A stretch of 64,000 nt of DNA from Aphanomyces cochlioides (taxonomy: Eukaryota; Oomycota; Saprolegniomycetes; Saprolegniales; Verrucalvaceae), in the NCBI GenBank assembly GCA_019828595.1, contig JAHQRK010000008.1:1302001-1366000 (forward strand), read 5' to 3'. A program made the position numbers and the translations under genes. Below are positions 1-11,883 of this stretch, piece after piece (position 1 is the first letter of the stretch; the number at the start of each line of letters is the position of its first letter). Below the pieces are notes generated by a model. It saw only the letters and a program-made list of their open reading frames with translations, did no database searches and had not been told where the DNA came from.

Positions 1-2751
1 AGTTGGGGATCGCCTCGATCACGATCGACTGGGCTTTGTTGTCCCAAGCTCCCGAGATCGCAACGTTCTGCACGTATTTGATGGAGCTGCCTTGTTGGTT
101 AAGTTGATCGTACAATGTAATTTGGTAGCCAGGGGCGATCGTGATGGACGAGACGCTGTTGAGCAGTGCGCCTTGGAGGTTGTAGTGGCCAACACCGTAA
201 CTGGACGACTCACCGACGAACGTGCCTTCCCATAGCGTGGCAATTGTATTTCCAATCGGTTCAACTCGCAGTGAACGCGCGCCAAGCCACGAGTACTTTC
301 CAAGCCATTCGGTGCTCGATGACAATGTAATGTTATTGCCCTGTTGATTGAGGTCGTCATAGAGGGTGACTTGGTAGCCCGAGAGGAGTCGAAACGATAA
401 AAAGTTTGGATCGTCGAGGTTGGCGTCTCCAACTCCAAGTGGAGTCTCCGTGCCAGAGTAAAACGCGTCGCTCAGGAGCACAAGCACCAGAGTACACTCG
501 CGAACTACAATCGATTGCGCCAAATGGCTCCATTCAGTCAGATCACGCCCCGAAGCATCAAATCTGAATGTCATGCTGTTTCCTTGGCCATCGCGCTGGT
601 CAAAGAGGACGACTTCAAACCCAGTTTGCACTTTGATAGATCCAACATCCTTGAAAAATGGCTCCTCGAGGTTGTACGTGCCAAGGCCGAACGCCTGGGA
701 TGGCCCATTAAAGTCACCAGAGTACAAGAGGACGAGGCCAGTCAAACTAAGTGAATCCGTGAAGCTCAAGTCGCACAGAACAGTCAAAGTAGTCACTGGG
801 TCGTTGAGTAGTTTTGGTGCAAATGTGGCGTCAACGATGCCATTGACCAACTGAGACGATAGGATTGTCCACGAGCTCGACGACGGCGTGTAATCGGTAT
901 TTGTCTTGTTGGCATACTTCCAAGTGCACTTCATGCCGTTGAAGATCCATCGGATTTGGTCGCTCTCATCGAGCAACGTCACCGCCGTCGGCATTTCATC
1001 GGCTAAGAGCCCCGTGCTGTTGGCTACGGTCGTGGCATCCACGACGAGCGCATTCAACTTGCTCAGGTCAAAGTGAAGACGAAGCGCGGTGAAGTCGCTC
1101 TGTCGGATGTTGCAATTTGCGTCGCCATCAAAGCTCCAGCTCGCAATAAACCACTCGTCGAGATTCTTGATCGATTGATGGCGGTGGTTGTACACCGTCA
1201 AGACGATGTTTTGAGCCTTGGCACCGCAGTGCGTCCACGCTTCAAATGTAATTTCAGTCGCCAACTTGGACAAGATGAGCTGGTCATTGGCAGCGTAGTC
1301 CTTCCACGGTCCATTGTCTTGTCGCCAGCGCCAAAACGTAGCAGCAGCCCCGGTCGGCAATGTCAAATTGTCAATTCCACCACCGCTTGCACTGGTGGTA
1401 AAGAGGTCTTGGATGTTAAAAATAATCGGCGCGAATTCGTCCCATCTTGCAATTTCTCGGATCGTGGCAGGGGACCAAAAGTGAATTTGGCTCACGTTGG
1501 AGTAACCCATGTCTGGAAACGTGCCGTTGGGATCTCCAATGTAATTGGAATGGTTGAACAGCGTCGAGTTCTCAAACACTTTGACCGTCTGGACGAGGTC
1601 GTCCGCTGTCGCTGACAGAGACAACCCAGCCGCACAGGCAAACTACAATTGAAAGTCAGTCGTGGCTTCAAATTCAAGGAGCTTACCGCATTTTGAGCCG
1701 CACCAGTGAGGTCACCGCTGCCAACACTGTCAGCGCCACTAGAGCAGTGCGAGACGGACGGATCAGTTCGAGAATACGACACCCAATACTCAAACCACTT
1801 GTAATCGAACGAAACGGAGCGCGTGCATTGATCTGGAGAGAGGAAATTGCCGGGGCTAGCCAATTTGCTGGCGTCCGAGAACGGATTCACGGTCAGTTTG
1901 CCGGTGACGCATGAAGCGACGTCAATTTGTAGAGCTGTAGCGGGGGAATCCGTGTCGAGGATGTTTAGAGGACATTGGAACCAATCTGTGCCAGACAACT
2001 TGACCGTGTCGGTGCAGGTAGCATTCTGAACCGAGCTGCATTCGTTGTTGGTTCGAGTTGTTTTGAATTTCTTCACATGGGCCAAGTAGTTGTTGAGAGT
2101 TCCCACGTTGGCATTCCATCCCGATTGATTGAGATTGACCAAGGACGAGTCGGGACAGACGCTTGTGGATCTCGGGCGATAGTTGTCCGTGACTGTGAAG
2201 AAGAGCGAGCAGACACCACTGTTGCGGACATAGTCCCAAGCATCGAGATCAACTTCGTACACTCCAGGCGTAATGTTAGCTGGCTGAAGCTGCGTCCATA
2301 CGAACGCGTCACGGTTTGTCTGAAAGTCTTGCCAATTGTAGTCGATTTCAGGCGACAAGATTCTAAACACGTTCACAGAGTCGGCGACCGTGCTTATGCT
2401 TGTCACGATGGTCACGCGGGGGTACTTGACCCCTTGGCCATTCTTCAAAAGCAAGCTGGTTGGCGGCAGGCCACCGTTGGGAAAGAGTGGCTTGTCCAAC
2501 GTGTAGCGGTAGGACGACCGCGGGTACGGCACATGGCCAACCGTGGCAGTCGGAGCCCAGTACGTATTGTTGAAAATACTATAAGGGAGACATGCGCCTG
2601 ACGGCGCGACGATCGAGTAGTCAAAACCATTCCACGATGGACATTGGTTGGCATTCGCTTGGCCAAGGAGCAAGCGATAGTCGTGCAGTTCCCAAGACAG
2701 CGCGGCGGCCGTGCCCCCAAACAACGCCAGGAAAGACACTGCAAACCACAT
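1..2751 (-). CDS. Secreted multidomain protein with beta/gamma-crystallin-like modules (3' end outside window)
   Basis: The protein starts with a clear signal peptide (MWFAVSFLALFGGTAAA), so it is probably secreted. Exon 1 encodes about 355 residues of an unrecognised Cys/Asn-rich extracellular domain. A 44-nt GT-AG intron lies at 1643-1686, in phase 0, and the frame then stays open to base 1. The last part holds three tandem modules of about 75-80 residues (roughly bases 770-500, 500-255 and 250-1). Each has a YSG/WEG...GVGxYNL start and a GYQVTLYDxxNQQGxxxT core, as in beta/gamma-crystallin or peptidase-inhibitor I36-like folds. Such folds can bind calcium or protect enzymes; the role here is not known. 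The stop codon is beyond the window. The start was chosen because the hydrophobic leader begins at that Met. The reading is solid, the function is not. Confidence 0.75.
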
Positions 2752-3208
2752 GCCACGTCAGTAAGAAATTTCAAACTGGCTGAGCAACGAGCAGCTCGCC
2801 GTGAAAAGATTTCCGGCTTCCAGAGACCCTCACAGCCGTGATATCCAAGCCATTCGTTGCGAAAAACAGATTCACACGAATCGTCACAACTTTGAAGTAG
2901 CACCCGGTTTGTCCAACGAGCCATGACTACAGAGAGGAAGGACTACAGGGCTAGAGTTAAGAAAGACTAATCTAGAGTCTATGAAGCTGGAAAGATGGTG
3001 TGCCGCCAAGTCGCCACCGCGGTTTGAAGCCGCCAAGTACGAGTCAGGATAAGTCAGCCATGTCGTTAACATGGGCTGACTCGTCGTTTGGTCGAGCTGA
3101 CTTCAAATGAAACGGCATCTGACATCCAATGTTGAGTTGATTCCCCTGACGTCTTTCAGGGGCAAGAGAGTCGACGTCGTGACTCGTAGCCACGTTTCAC
3201 AAACTCAA
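2752..3208. other. Intergenic, no gene seen
   Basis: This gap between divergent genes shows no convincing coding signal on either strand. It probably holds the promoter of the secreted protein read leftward. Confidence 0.5.
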
Positions 3209-3792
3209 ATGTCCATCTCCGAGGCAGAGCATAAACTTTTGGCATTTAACCTGCGGCAATCGGAGCCCTTGGCAGCCATGTGCTGGTACATCCAACCCAA
3301 ACCGAGCGACTTTGACGAGACCTTGGACAATTTCGGCGCTGATTACAGTTCTAAGATTTGGGGGCGAGATTTTGGTGGACCAGTCCTGGTGATAGAAAAG
3401 AAACAAATTCAACTTGAAATACGATCGGAAGCGGCTAAGGCCTCCCCGCGCGATATACAATTAATTACACCAGTACGGGAAAGCTACACACTCTGCCACC
3501 GTTCGAAATCTTTGTGCAGGTCGTTCGCGAGTGAAATATACACACACACCTTCAAGCAACAACCGTGAGCATGTTTTTGTCGCTATGTTAGACCAAGCGC
3601 AAGTGCGGGACCCAGCACTGGGCATTCTACTGTCATGGAGGCCAACCCTCGAAAGAAGGGGTCAAAATTGTTTTCTACGATGACAATCGTGAGGCTGGCT
3701 TCGTTGACTTTGTATATTCAATCTTTCCAAAAGATCTTGGCGAGTACACCTTCATCATTGAAGTTGGCAACTCAGCTCATCGAATCGACTGA
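3209..3792 (+). CDS. Hypothetical gene, probably multi-exon or decayed
   Basis: An open frame starts at the Met of MSISEAEHKLLAFNLRQ and runs to 3568. A second coherent frame without its own start covers about 3592-3792 (KCGTQHWAFYCHGG...IVFYDDNREAGFVDFVYSIF) and ends at a TGA. The two could be exons: GT at about 3473 and TTAG just before 3592 would join them in a natural-looking protein. A third short frame (PPFEIFVQVVRE) lies between, so frameshift decay is equally possible. No family is recognised. The AT-rich stretch that follows contains no further exon that I can support. Confidence 0.3.
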
Positions 3793-4210
3793 AAGCCTTA
3801 ACCTCCGACCACAAAGAACTAACACATTCCAGTGGGGGGAGATTCCACTTTGCGATCCAAAATCTACAAGAGGCAGCTGGGGGACATGCCTGGGGGGTCG
3901 GGGGTAGACCCGTGCTTGTGCTTGCAGATTTCTTATCCCCCGTCGTTTCCCTCGCGTTCCGTACTAACTACTACTCGAGGAACTTCCATGGCGATGAATT
4001 CAGGGGGGGAGAAACATTCTCATCGACTTCACTTTGCCCGATTTAGACAGACAGGAGAGTCGCGCAATGGACATTTGATTGTACTGAACAAACTGCTCAT
4101 GAGCATCCTCGCTCTACCCATAGCCGAGCGTTGCATTCAACCCGAAAGCGACGGCTTGATGAAAACGTTTTCCAATGTATCCAATCACGGAGCAGTAAAT
4201 TTTCAAATAG

Positions 4211-4367
4211 CCAATCAAATATCAATAAAGTTTTAATTTCTACCAATCATTTTGCGTATTAACATTTGCATTTCCAATTTCCAAGTTGTTCCACGTCAAA
4301 TTTGCTTATTTTATTTAAAATATTTTAGCCAATCAAATATAATAAAAGGTTTATTTATGACCAATCG
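4211..4367. promoter_or_regulatory. Cluster of CCAATCA boxes
   Basis: Four CCAAT motifs (CCAATCA at 4211, 4243 and 4329; CCAATCG at 4361) lie within 160 bp of AT-rich DNA between the hypothetical gene above and the possible gene at 4494. CCAAT boxes are common proximal promoter elements for NF-Y. A similar cluster precedes the lamin gene. The rest of 3793-4490 shows nothing else. Confidence 0.4.
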
Positions 4368-4493
4368 GATTGGATCATTGATTGGCAATGGAGTGTTTCC
4401 AACTTTCGCCTCTTGCAACCTTGATGACTTTTGTTTGTCCTTCCGCCTTTGTTGCGCGCCTATCCACAGTCTTGGCTGCGAAACAGCACAAAG

Positions 4494-4919
4494 ATGTCGA
4501 AGCGAAATAACAGTCCAGCCGAGAGCAATCGATGCGACAAAAGATTTTCGCCAGAGAATGGCAAGATGTGGTGTCTGGGTGGGGATCTCGCAATGGCGTG
4601 GACACTGGGACGACGAAGACATGCTTTATGCTCGCTTGTCTTTCAAATGCTCGCTCAATTTGGCGTTGGACAAGGTGGTCTTTGGGTGGGTAAAGAGATT
4701 TGCAACACCCCTTGTGTCCAATTGCGTGCTGTCACGATTCGTGACCGTTCGCTGAACACACACAGGACGACGGTGAAATCTGCTCTTTCTTCCGCTGGGT
4801 TCCCTCACATGCACCGCAACGCAGCGATTCTCTTCCCATCATTGTCGTCGATAGCTTTGCACGTGAGGCGCTGCTTCCACTCGAGTTGAAATTCCGGCAA
4901 AACTCGGGTGATATATGAT
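4494..4919 (+). CDS. Possible two-exon gene of unknown function
   Basis: An ATG at 4494 opens a basic frame (MSKRNNSPAESNRCDKRF). A second coherent frame runs from about 4765, directly after a CACAG acceptor, to the TGA at 4917-4919, and reads DDGEICSFFRW...IIVVDSFAREALLPLELKF. A GT donor near 4686-4690 could serve that acceptor, but the upstream exon frame is unclear because three frames are open there. No family is recognised. CCAAT boxes lie 130-280 bp upstream. Treat the exon limits as provisional. Confidence 0.25.
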
Positions 4920-5473
4920 GTGTCCATCTGTCCAGTAGTTGATCAATACTAGTACAGTGTCATTGAGACCAAGCGGAAATTGTGATGATGACCTTTTTCG
5001 TTTCACCCCAGCTGAGTTAAACAGCTCGCGCGAGTTATCCGGATGACCTTGATCTTTATGAAAGTAAATTGACGAAGCTATCCATGTCCTCTCTTTATTC
5101 ACCCCTATTTGTCGATTTAATAGTATGAACAGCCATTATAACGGCCCAAGCAGCATATAGACGTTGCTATATTACTTTGTAATAAGGTAGATTTGACAGC
5201 TCATTCAAAACCAATTGATTGTTGAGCATAGAGGATCTCACTGGCGTCCTTTCTCCATACTTCTTGACTTTCGACAGATTCGATCGAATGATTTTGCAAT
5301 CCGGTGAGGTTAGTGAGCTACGAAGTCGAATTAATGCGTAGCCGGAATCTTTTGCTAGCTCGTAGCCATTTTGCCTCTCTCTCCTATGCTGTTGCCTCTG
5401 GGGGGCAATCAAGTGGCCATGACCTATACCATCTTTCCAGCACTAACGTTAACGTTATGCACTGATGTACTAT

Positions 5474-5523
5474 GATATCCGGATATCCTTGGAATCCATA
5501 TCCGGATTTTATCCGGATATCCA
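5474..5523. promoter_or_regulatory. Palindromic ATATCCGGAT site cluster
   Basis: Three copies of the ATCCGGAT core lie in 50 bp, the first as the perfect 14-bp palindrome GATATCCGGATATC. They sit just upstream of the first usable ATG of the ATAD3-like gene. This looks like a cluster of binding sites for a dimeric regulator. The remaining DNA between 4920 and 5470 shows no gene. Confidence 0.4.
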
Positions 5524-5527
5524 GGAT

Positions 5528-8040
5528 ATGAAAAGCCACTTGGAGTTTTTCGAGCTTGCGGGCATGCTTCGATCGATCATCGCATTGACGGCGTTGACGA
5601 TTGTCTGCGAAGGATTTATCTTTGGAAGGAACCTGAAGGCGAATGCAAATGTGACGGCTGTGCAATACACGGAAGCATTCCATGGCGTTGAATCGGCCAA
5701 CATCTCGCATTCATTCAATGTCATTTCGCAGGTAAGATTGGACATGTCTTTGACAGAGCATCGCACGACGAATGTCATAGATTCAACTGCAAAACTTTGA
5801 ATTCAAGTACGATTCGATTCCAGGACGTCGGCAACTGGGAATTCTTGCATCCCCTGCGCACAAGAATTTGCTCCCGGACGGAATTCATGTGTATCCTGAA
5901 AGGCATGTCTTCACCCAGGTATTCGCACGATGCAACATCCAAAAAGTGATGATAGCTCTGCAGGACAAACGAAAGATTGCGATTCAAAATTTTTACGTGC
6001 TAGATAAGGATGCACTCTTTATGCACAACGTAGCAGCCACTCAAGTTGTGACCCGGCAACTGCACGATACCAAAGAAGTTGTGCGACGCCTGGAACGAGA
6101 GCTCGAGACAGCCCATATGCAGATTCAACTGCTTCAAGAACACCTCGAAAAAGAAGCATCTGCTGTATTGGTCGAAGAGCGCAAAATTGCTGAAGCTGCT
6201 GTTAAGAAAGTCGAGCTCGAGATTGAAAAGGCCAAAATCCAAGGTACATCCGCGGCTGCTTCTATGGTAAACGTCATTTGCTTGAATCTAGGAATTGAAG
6301 AGAGAGAGACACTTGAGCTCAAGAAAGCTAATGATTTAGCGGTTGTGGACAAGGAGCATACGTTGCATACACAGCGCATCGAGTTTGAAGACGTCCAGCG
6401 CCGCGCTCAAAATAGAGAGCTCGTAGTGCAAAACTTCTATTTCGCGTCACGAAACTTTCTAGGTTGATTTGCAAGAAGCAGCTAATCAACGCATGGAGCT
6501 GGAGCGGCGTAATACGGAAACAATTCTGAAAGAGAAACAATTAGCCGCTGACAAGGAACGGATGCTCTTGGAATATAATGCAACTCTTGAGAAGGCTGTA
6601 ATTGACGCTGAGAGTCGTATCAAACAACAGCGCATGAACCAAGACATTGAGATGCAGCAACTCCAAGCACAGTAAGTTGAAGGCTCTCGACGATCATGAT
6701 ATTCCCCGACCAATCTAGATTTGCGGCCGAAAAGGAAAAGATTCTCCTTGCACTGCAAGCCACGTTTGACAACTTGGGCAACGGGTTTCTTGTCTTGATC
6801 TCTGATGTTGAAAAACTATTGAACTTTGTTGGCACAGTTGTTGCCTTAGCATTTGGAATTTATTTTACGAGGGAAGGCATTCGTATCGGGGGTCGCATCA
6901 TCGAGCAAAGGTACATCTCCCACATGAATTATTTTGCTGAAGGCTCTGTAGGCTGGGTAAACCCTCTTTGGTTCGTGAAACGTCACGACAGAGTGGATTC
7001 TGGGGTTGGTGTATGAGCTGGTTCAGAACACCGGTGGGTTTGGAAAGCTTTGCAGACGTTGTGGTTCATGCGACGCTCGAAACAAGATTGTTATCACTAG
7101 CCAAATCAACTCGAAATGCCGTGCGTAAAAAAGTTATGTCTTCTTATATTTATGCTGTATTGCTAGAGAAAACATGGCGCTCCTTACCGCCACTTACTCT
7201 TGTATGGCCCACCTGGTACCGGGAAAACAATGGTGGCCAAACGCCTGGCAGCATCGTCAGGCATGGATTATGCCATTATGAGCGGTGGTGACGTCGTATG
7301 TTACTCAGCTTGCAATTTGTTAAGATGAAATATTCTAGGGGCCTCTTGGTAGTGACGCCGTCACTGAATTACACGCGCTATTTCGATGGGCAAAAACATC
7401 TCCCCGAGGCATGACAGAACCTATGACATGGAATCTAGACTTTGTAGGCGTATTGATTTTTATCGATGAAGCCGAAGCATTTTTGGGATGTCGTGCGACG
7501 CGGAAAACCCATATGAGTGAAGCGATGCGTAATGCACTAAACGCTTTGCTTTTTCACACGGTACGGACCCACAAATATCAAGTTGTAGATATGTCGGGTA
7601 TGTTTTTAGGGAACTCAATCAAAACAGTTTATGCTCGTCGTGGCAACAAATCGCCCAGAAGACTTGGATGCCGCTATCACAGACCGCATGGACGATACAT
7701 TGCTCTTTTCTCTACCAGAAGCGAACGAACGTCTTCGCCTCATGCATTTGTACTATAAAGGTTCACATACCATGCAACCACCAACCACGAAACTCATTTT
7801 GTCATAGAGTCCGTTGCTGCGTTGCCTGGCGCTGATACTTGCGTGAATGTACTCGACAAGTTTGGTAAAGCGACGGAGGGCATGAGCGGTCGTGAAATTG
7901 CCAAGATGATGCTCTATTTGGAAAACATGGCGTATGCCCAAGACACTGTTGGTGTCGATTCAGCATTAGTCGAACGTGTCATCCTTGACAAGATTGAAGA
8001 GCACAAGCGTAAGATGGATTTGAGAGCGTACAAAGACTAA
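5528..8040 (+). CDS. ATAD3-like AAA+ ATPase with an N-terminal extension
   Basis: ATAD3 proteins are mitochondrial inner-membrane AAA+ ATPases with a long coiled coil. Ten short introns (39-49 nt) join the frames: 5732-5780, 5919-5963, 6423-6462, 6672-6718, 6911-6951, 7121-7166, 7296-7338, 7409-7447 (GC-AG), 7582-7627 and 7761-7807. The protein has a hydrophobic N-terminus ([17 protein letters not shown]), then a block with [20 protein letters not shown] and [15 protein letters not shown]. That block resembles the intramolecular-chaperone (S74/MRF-like) region of some oomycete proteins. A long coiled coil follows, then a membrane segment before [13 protein letters not shown]. Next come Walker A GPPGTGKT, Walker [10 protein letters not shown], and the sensor stretch [17 protein letters not shown]. 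The order after the coiled coil matches ATAD3 closely. The start could be 5528 or 5564. A fused N-terminus is unusual and could hide a second gene. Confidence 0.8.
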
Positions 8041-8044
8041 AAAA

Positions 8045-10518
8045 CTAGACACACGATGGCGTGTGCATGGCATCAAAGTTTGTTTCTGGAGATGACGCGA
8101 TGACTGACGCTCGAGGAACAGGAGTTGTTTGTTTGAGGAGGGGAAACAGGTTGAGACTGGAACGTGGCGTGACGGGATCTACACTCATAAACGTATCATT
8201 CAGCTGGAGCGAGGTGTCTTCCGACGACGAAAAGCCATCGTCATGGTTGCTTTCGCCTCCGGCTTGTTCCTCGTCAAGAATCGCTTGGAGATCACAAATG
8301 AGATCCCGCACGACTCGCTTTTGAAATCGCTCGGCGTATACTTTTGGATTTACAACGCTGATGCCATGTTTGTCTTGGCCGCACAAGTAGACTCGGACAA
8401 AATGCTCGATACGTTTGCGCAAATTCCATCGTTGGAGGATATCAATGAGTCCCATGAAGTACACGCCAGGGCCATAGACTTGTTCGACACCCATGCCACC
8501 ATAATGCGCTTGGAATGGATTTGTTGTGTCGCCTCCTTCCACTAGAAATCCCATGAAGATATAAGAGGAATGGCAAATATGTACCATGAGGAGGACTCAC
8601 GTGAAAAGTCCGATGGTGAATGCCGACAAGAAGCGAGTAGTCAATGCAGTTGATCTCTTTGAGAAATGTCGAGTCGGTCATGAGCTGCCTTGCGACTTGA
8701 GCAGCGACCGCTCGGGGCAACTTCAGTTGATGATTCCAGTTCAAATCCTTCCCAACATTGTCATACTGATGGCGCAGTTGGCCAAAACTGCTCTCGACGT
8801 TGCAATACTGATCGTCTGAGCCCCCGATGATATATTCCTGGCTACAAAACTTACAAATGGCCGTAGTCCCTCGCGTCTTGCGTCCTTCAAGCCTTCCAAC
8901 CCATGAACCCTAACGTTTTCGCCCAATTAATTCCACGCATATCAAGGGGAGCTACCTTGAGGTCGAATCGTTCGTGGATAGCAAGCCGCGTGTCAAAGAC
9001 GCTCTGCATGACAATGAAGAAGACTGTTTTCCCATGCATGGTCAAAGCATGGCAGCCAAAGAACTTGGTCACAAACGTCGAAGGGTTGGCCGACATGAAC
9101 GTGACATACTTGGGCAATATTTCAAGCAGAAAGTGAAGTTCTTCGTGGGTGAGCGTTTTGACGACATACTTTCGGTCTTGAGAAAAGTAAAAGAATGCCC
9201 CGGATTTGCCTTCGCTCACGCGTTCGTTGGTTGTTTCATGGAGCGAGTTGCGATAGCTTGCATTGGAGATGCCACCACAAGCACGAAGGAAGCGGAAAAT
9301 ATGGGGCGCGTAGTCATAGAAGAGAATTTTATCGTGTGTGTTGCCGGATATGAGCGGGATTTCTTCCACTTGGGTATATTTAATCCGTCGGTCGTTGGAC
9401 GATGTTGTATTGCCATCGATTGCTTGGCGTTCCGCACGCTCAATGCTTTCACAAATACCTTGGGTCGTATACGTCAAGATTTCAACTCGCAATGCCCAAT
9501 TGATGCTATTGTCATGCGGGGGCAAGTCGACGCGGCTACAAAACGGTGTCGAGCGACCGAATGAAGATGAGTTTTCGTACCCAAATTCGCGCAGTTGGCG
9601 GATGGTCTTGAGGATATTGGACGTCCTTGTCCAGATCAAACTGTGCACCATGCCTTTGGCCAGCAGCAAACACGACAGACACTTCCAAAGAAGGCATTTG
9701 TAGCTCGCATCAACCGAGACAAAGGTATAGATGGCATACGCCACCAAAACCCCCGTCCAATAAAAGACAAAGCAGCCGACGTAGTACTTGAGATGGCGGT
9801 GCGTCCTACAAGATCAGTCGTAAGATGTAGATCCCCTAGCTGTTGCGGAAGGTACCGATCGCGGGAGGCGAGCGTATCAGGAAGGCCTTTGAGCAAGGTA
9901 TTCCACGTGCGGAGAATTGCATACAGGGAAATGATATAGATGAGTAAAATGTACAATGCAAAGAAGAGGCCAGCAGGGGGCGCTGGCGTATGAAGCCTGA
10001 GTCCTGTCGACGCGAGATCCATCCAGCAAAAGCCAAACAAGGCGAAATGGCTGTCGCATTGTGAAATCGCAGCAAAGATCAAGCTACAAAGCATGATGAA
10101 TCGACCCGAACTAAGCGATGAAATACCTCCAGAGACAAGCTGCGAGGTGATAAGTCTTCATTTGACCTTTAGATGTTGAGAAGGGATTCTTGAGCGCCAA
10201 GAGAAGATCGATCGCAAAGACGAGCATGTATGTTTCCTGGCCGGTGAGGAAAAAATCCACAATGAACGGCGCTCGATTGCACGACGAAGACACAGACCCC
10301 GCCTCGATCAAGTACAAAAATTGATAAACTGCGCCGTAGACGCTCATGCCAAACATGATGCCGGCTGGATGCTGGCGAAGCGCGGGCACGTACAAGTAAC
10401 TGGCAATCACGTACAGGCAGCCACAAAGCGATAAGGCCGAAACGGCAGTCAAGAGCGCGGCTTGGCTATCCGTCGGCACGCAGGACGTGGCGTCGGGTGC
10501 GCTCGTTGGACTTGACAT
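8045..10518 (-). CDS. GPCR fused to phosphatidylinositol-phosphate kinase (GPCR-PIPK)
   Basis: The N-terminal half has about seven hydrophobic segments (exon 1 from MSSPTSAPDATSC, then VSVDASYKCLLWKCLSCLLL). The C-terminal half is a PIP4K/PIP5K catalytic domain. Visible kinase signatures are FDLKGSWVGR (formed across a 46-nt intron), KTRGTTAICKF, IDYSLLVGIHH and, in the last exon, YFMGLIDILQRWNLRKRIEH and NPKVYAERF. Introns of 43-50 nt restore the frame at every junction I checked, including one at about 10135-10093. This fusion is a hallmark of oomycetes (GK proteins) and is also known as RpkA in Dictyostelium. It is thought to couple G-protein signalling to phosphoinositide synthesis at the plasma membrane. 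The gene looks intact. Confidence 0.9.
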
Positions 10519-10726
10519 GCTTAGTGCGATATGCGGGTGCTGCTGCTGTGTATATCTCGCCGCAATCTCGGCAGTTGGTATTGTGTAATAACCGTTTCAT
10601 GAAACCGACAGTTACATTCTAAATTAGAAAAAGAACCTAATAAAAGAGCGTTTAAGAACGTTAAAGACAGTTCCTACTATAAGAAGTTGCTTCTTTCGAC
10701 GATGGCAGCAGCGAGGGCGAGATCAA

Positions 10727-11395
10727 CTACTTCTTCCCGAGATGTTCACGAAGAAGTGCCTTCATTTCATCGTCGTAGTCGTCGTCCACAACTGTCTTGG
10801 CTTGGCCAGGTCCATGGTTTGGGTATTTTTCCTACGACGATGTCAACTTCAGACCCGAGAGCGATAGAAAATCCACCTTGTATCGTTTCAACATGGCATT
10901 GTGCAAGTCCCGGAACGAAACTTTTTCACCTTCGGGTTGCTTGTACGTCAAGGGATTCATGCCTTTTGGGAATGGATCTTTTTCCTTTTTTCGATTGCGA
11001 GTGCCGTCACCTACATGGAAACCCATCAAATTTGCCGCTCCTATCAATTGAAGGACTCAGTACTCTTGGTCATGTCGTCTGTATTGACTTCTTCGACATC
11101 GTCATCTTCGTCGTTACCATCGCTCTCTTCATCATCACCTTCGTCTTCTTCTTCGTCTAACAGATCCTGACGGAGGACGGGTCGCTCCTGTCGAATGCAT
11201 GAGATGGGAAAGTGCATGGCAAGATGACGATACCTTTGGCTCTTCCTCTTCTTGAGACATACTACTTGTCGCGATAAAGTATGCCACAGCTAGCACTGCA
11301 ACATAGAAGAGCAATCGGCCGTAGAATTCTAGCACGGAAGAAAACATATCGGGCGTTGCGGCGCCGGGAAACGTGTCATCGTCGTCGAACTCCAT
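10727..11395 (-). CDS. Small acidic single-pass membrane protein, unknown
   Basis: The start MEFDDDDTFPGAATPDMF is followed by one transmembrane helix (LLFYVAVLAVAYFIAT), then a strongly acidic stretch (LLDEEEDEGDDEESDG). A conserved-looking tail (AANLMGFHVGDGTRNRKK, NPLTYKQPEGEKVSFRDLHN) ends in KALLREHLGKK. A first intron of about 45 nt and a last intron of 45 nt (GTGG...GTAG, near 10835-10880) restore the frame. The junction between the acidic stretch and the tail is not settled. No family is recognised. Type II or tail-in-cytosol topology with a charged cytosolic domain is inference. Confidence 0.6.
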
Positions 11396-11883
11396 CGACA
11401 ACCAAGAGCAAGCACAAAACGTGTGCTCCGTTTTTTACAGTTGATAGGGATGCACAATATTTAAAAATATATTTAAAATACACACATTGGACTTTTTATG
11501 AATTGATATAATTTTAATTTTTTTAAATACTTTTCAAACTCAAATTTATTTATAAATATTTTTAAAATTTTGACCATGAAATAGTGTGAATATGATTTAA
11601 AATGCTTGAGGTATTTGGTATTTTCCAGGCGACGAAACACAGCCTCAAACAGAAAAGAGTCTCATGTTCTCACCTTTGGAGATTTATCCTACGTATTAAA
11701 ATTAGCATATTGCATATTGGCTTACGACTCTTGCTCAGGAAGAGCTTCCGGCGCTCGGAATAAAACTGAAAATTGTAGTATCATACTCCGGAGTACTACA
11801 ATTCTCAATTTATTTTTTATTCTATTTTTAATATTTTCTGTATTTTCTGCACAAATATTGACCAATCCTCCGATTTGAAAAGG
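11396..11883. other. AT-rich intergenic DNA
   Basis: Long A/T runs and no coding signal. It separates divergent genes and presumably carries both promoters. Confidence 0.6.

Noticed and set aside
6268..6292. A 25-nt intron in the ATPase coiled coil
   Set aside because: It has GT and AG ends but its removal would shift the frame, while reading through keeps the coiled coil open.
8061..9564. Plus-strand open frames opposite the GPCR-PIPK
   Set aside because: The minus strand carries the kinase motifs and consistent introns; the plus frames have no recognisable domain.
10093..10140. Frameshift in the GPCR-PIPK gene
   Set aside because: A 43-nt intron (GTATTT...TTGTAG on the minus strand) joins CLW to SLIFAAISQC in frame, so no lesion is needed.
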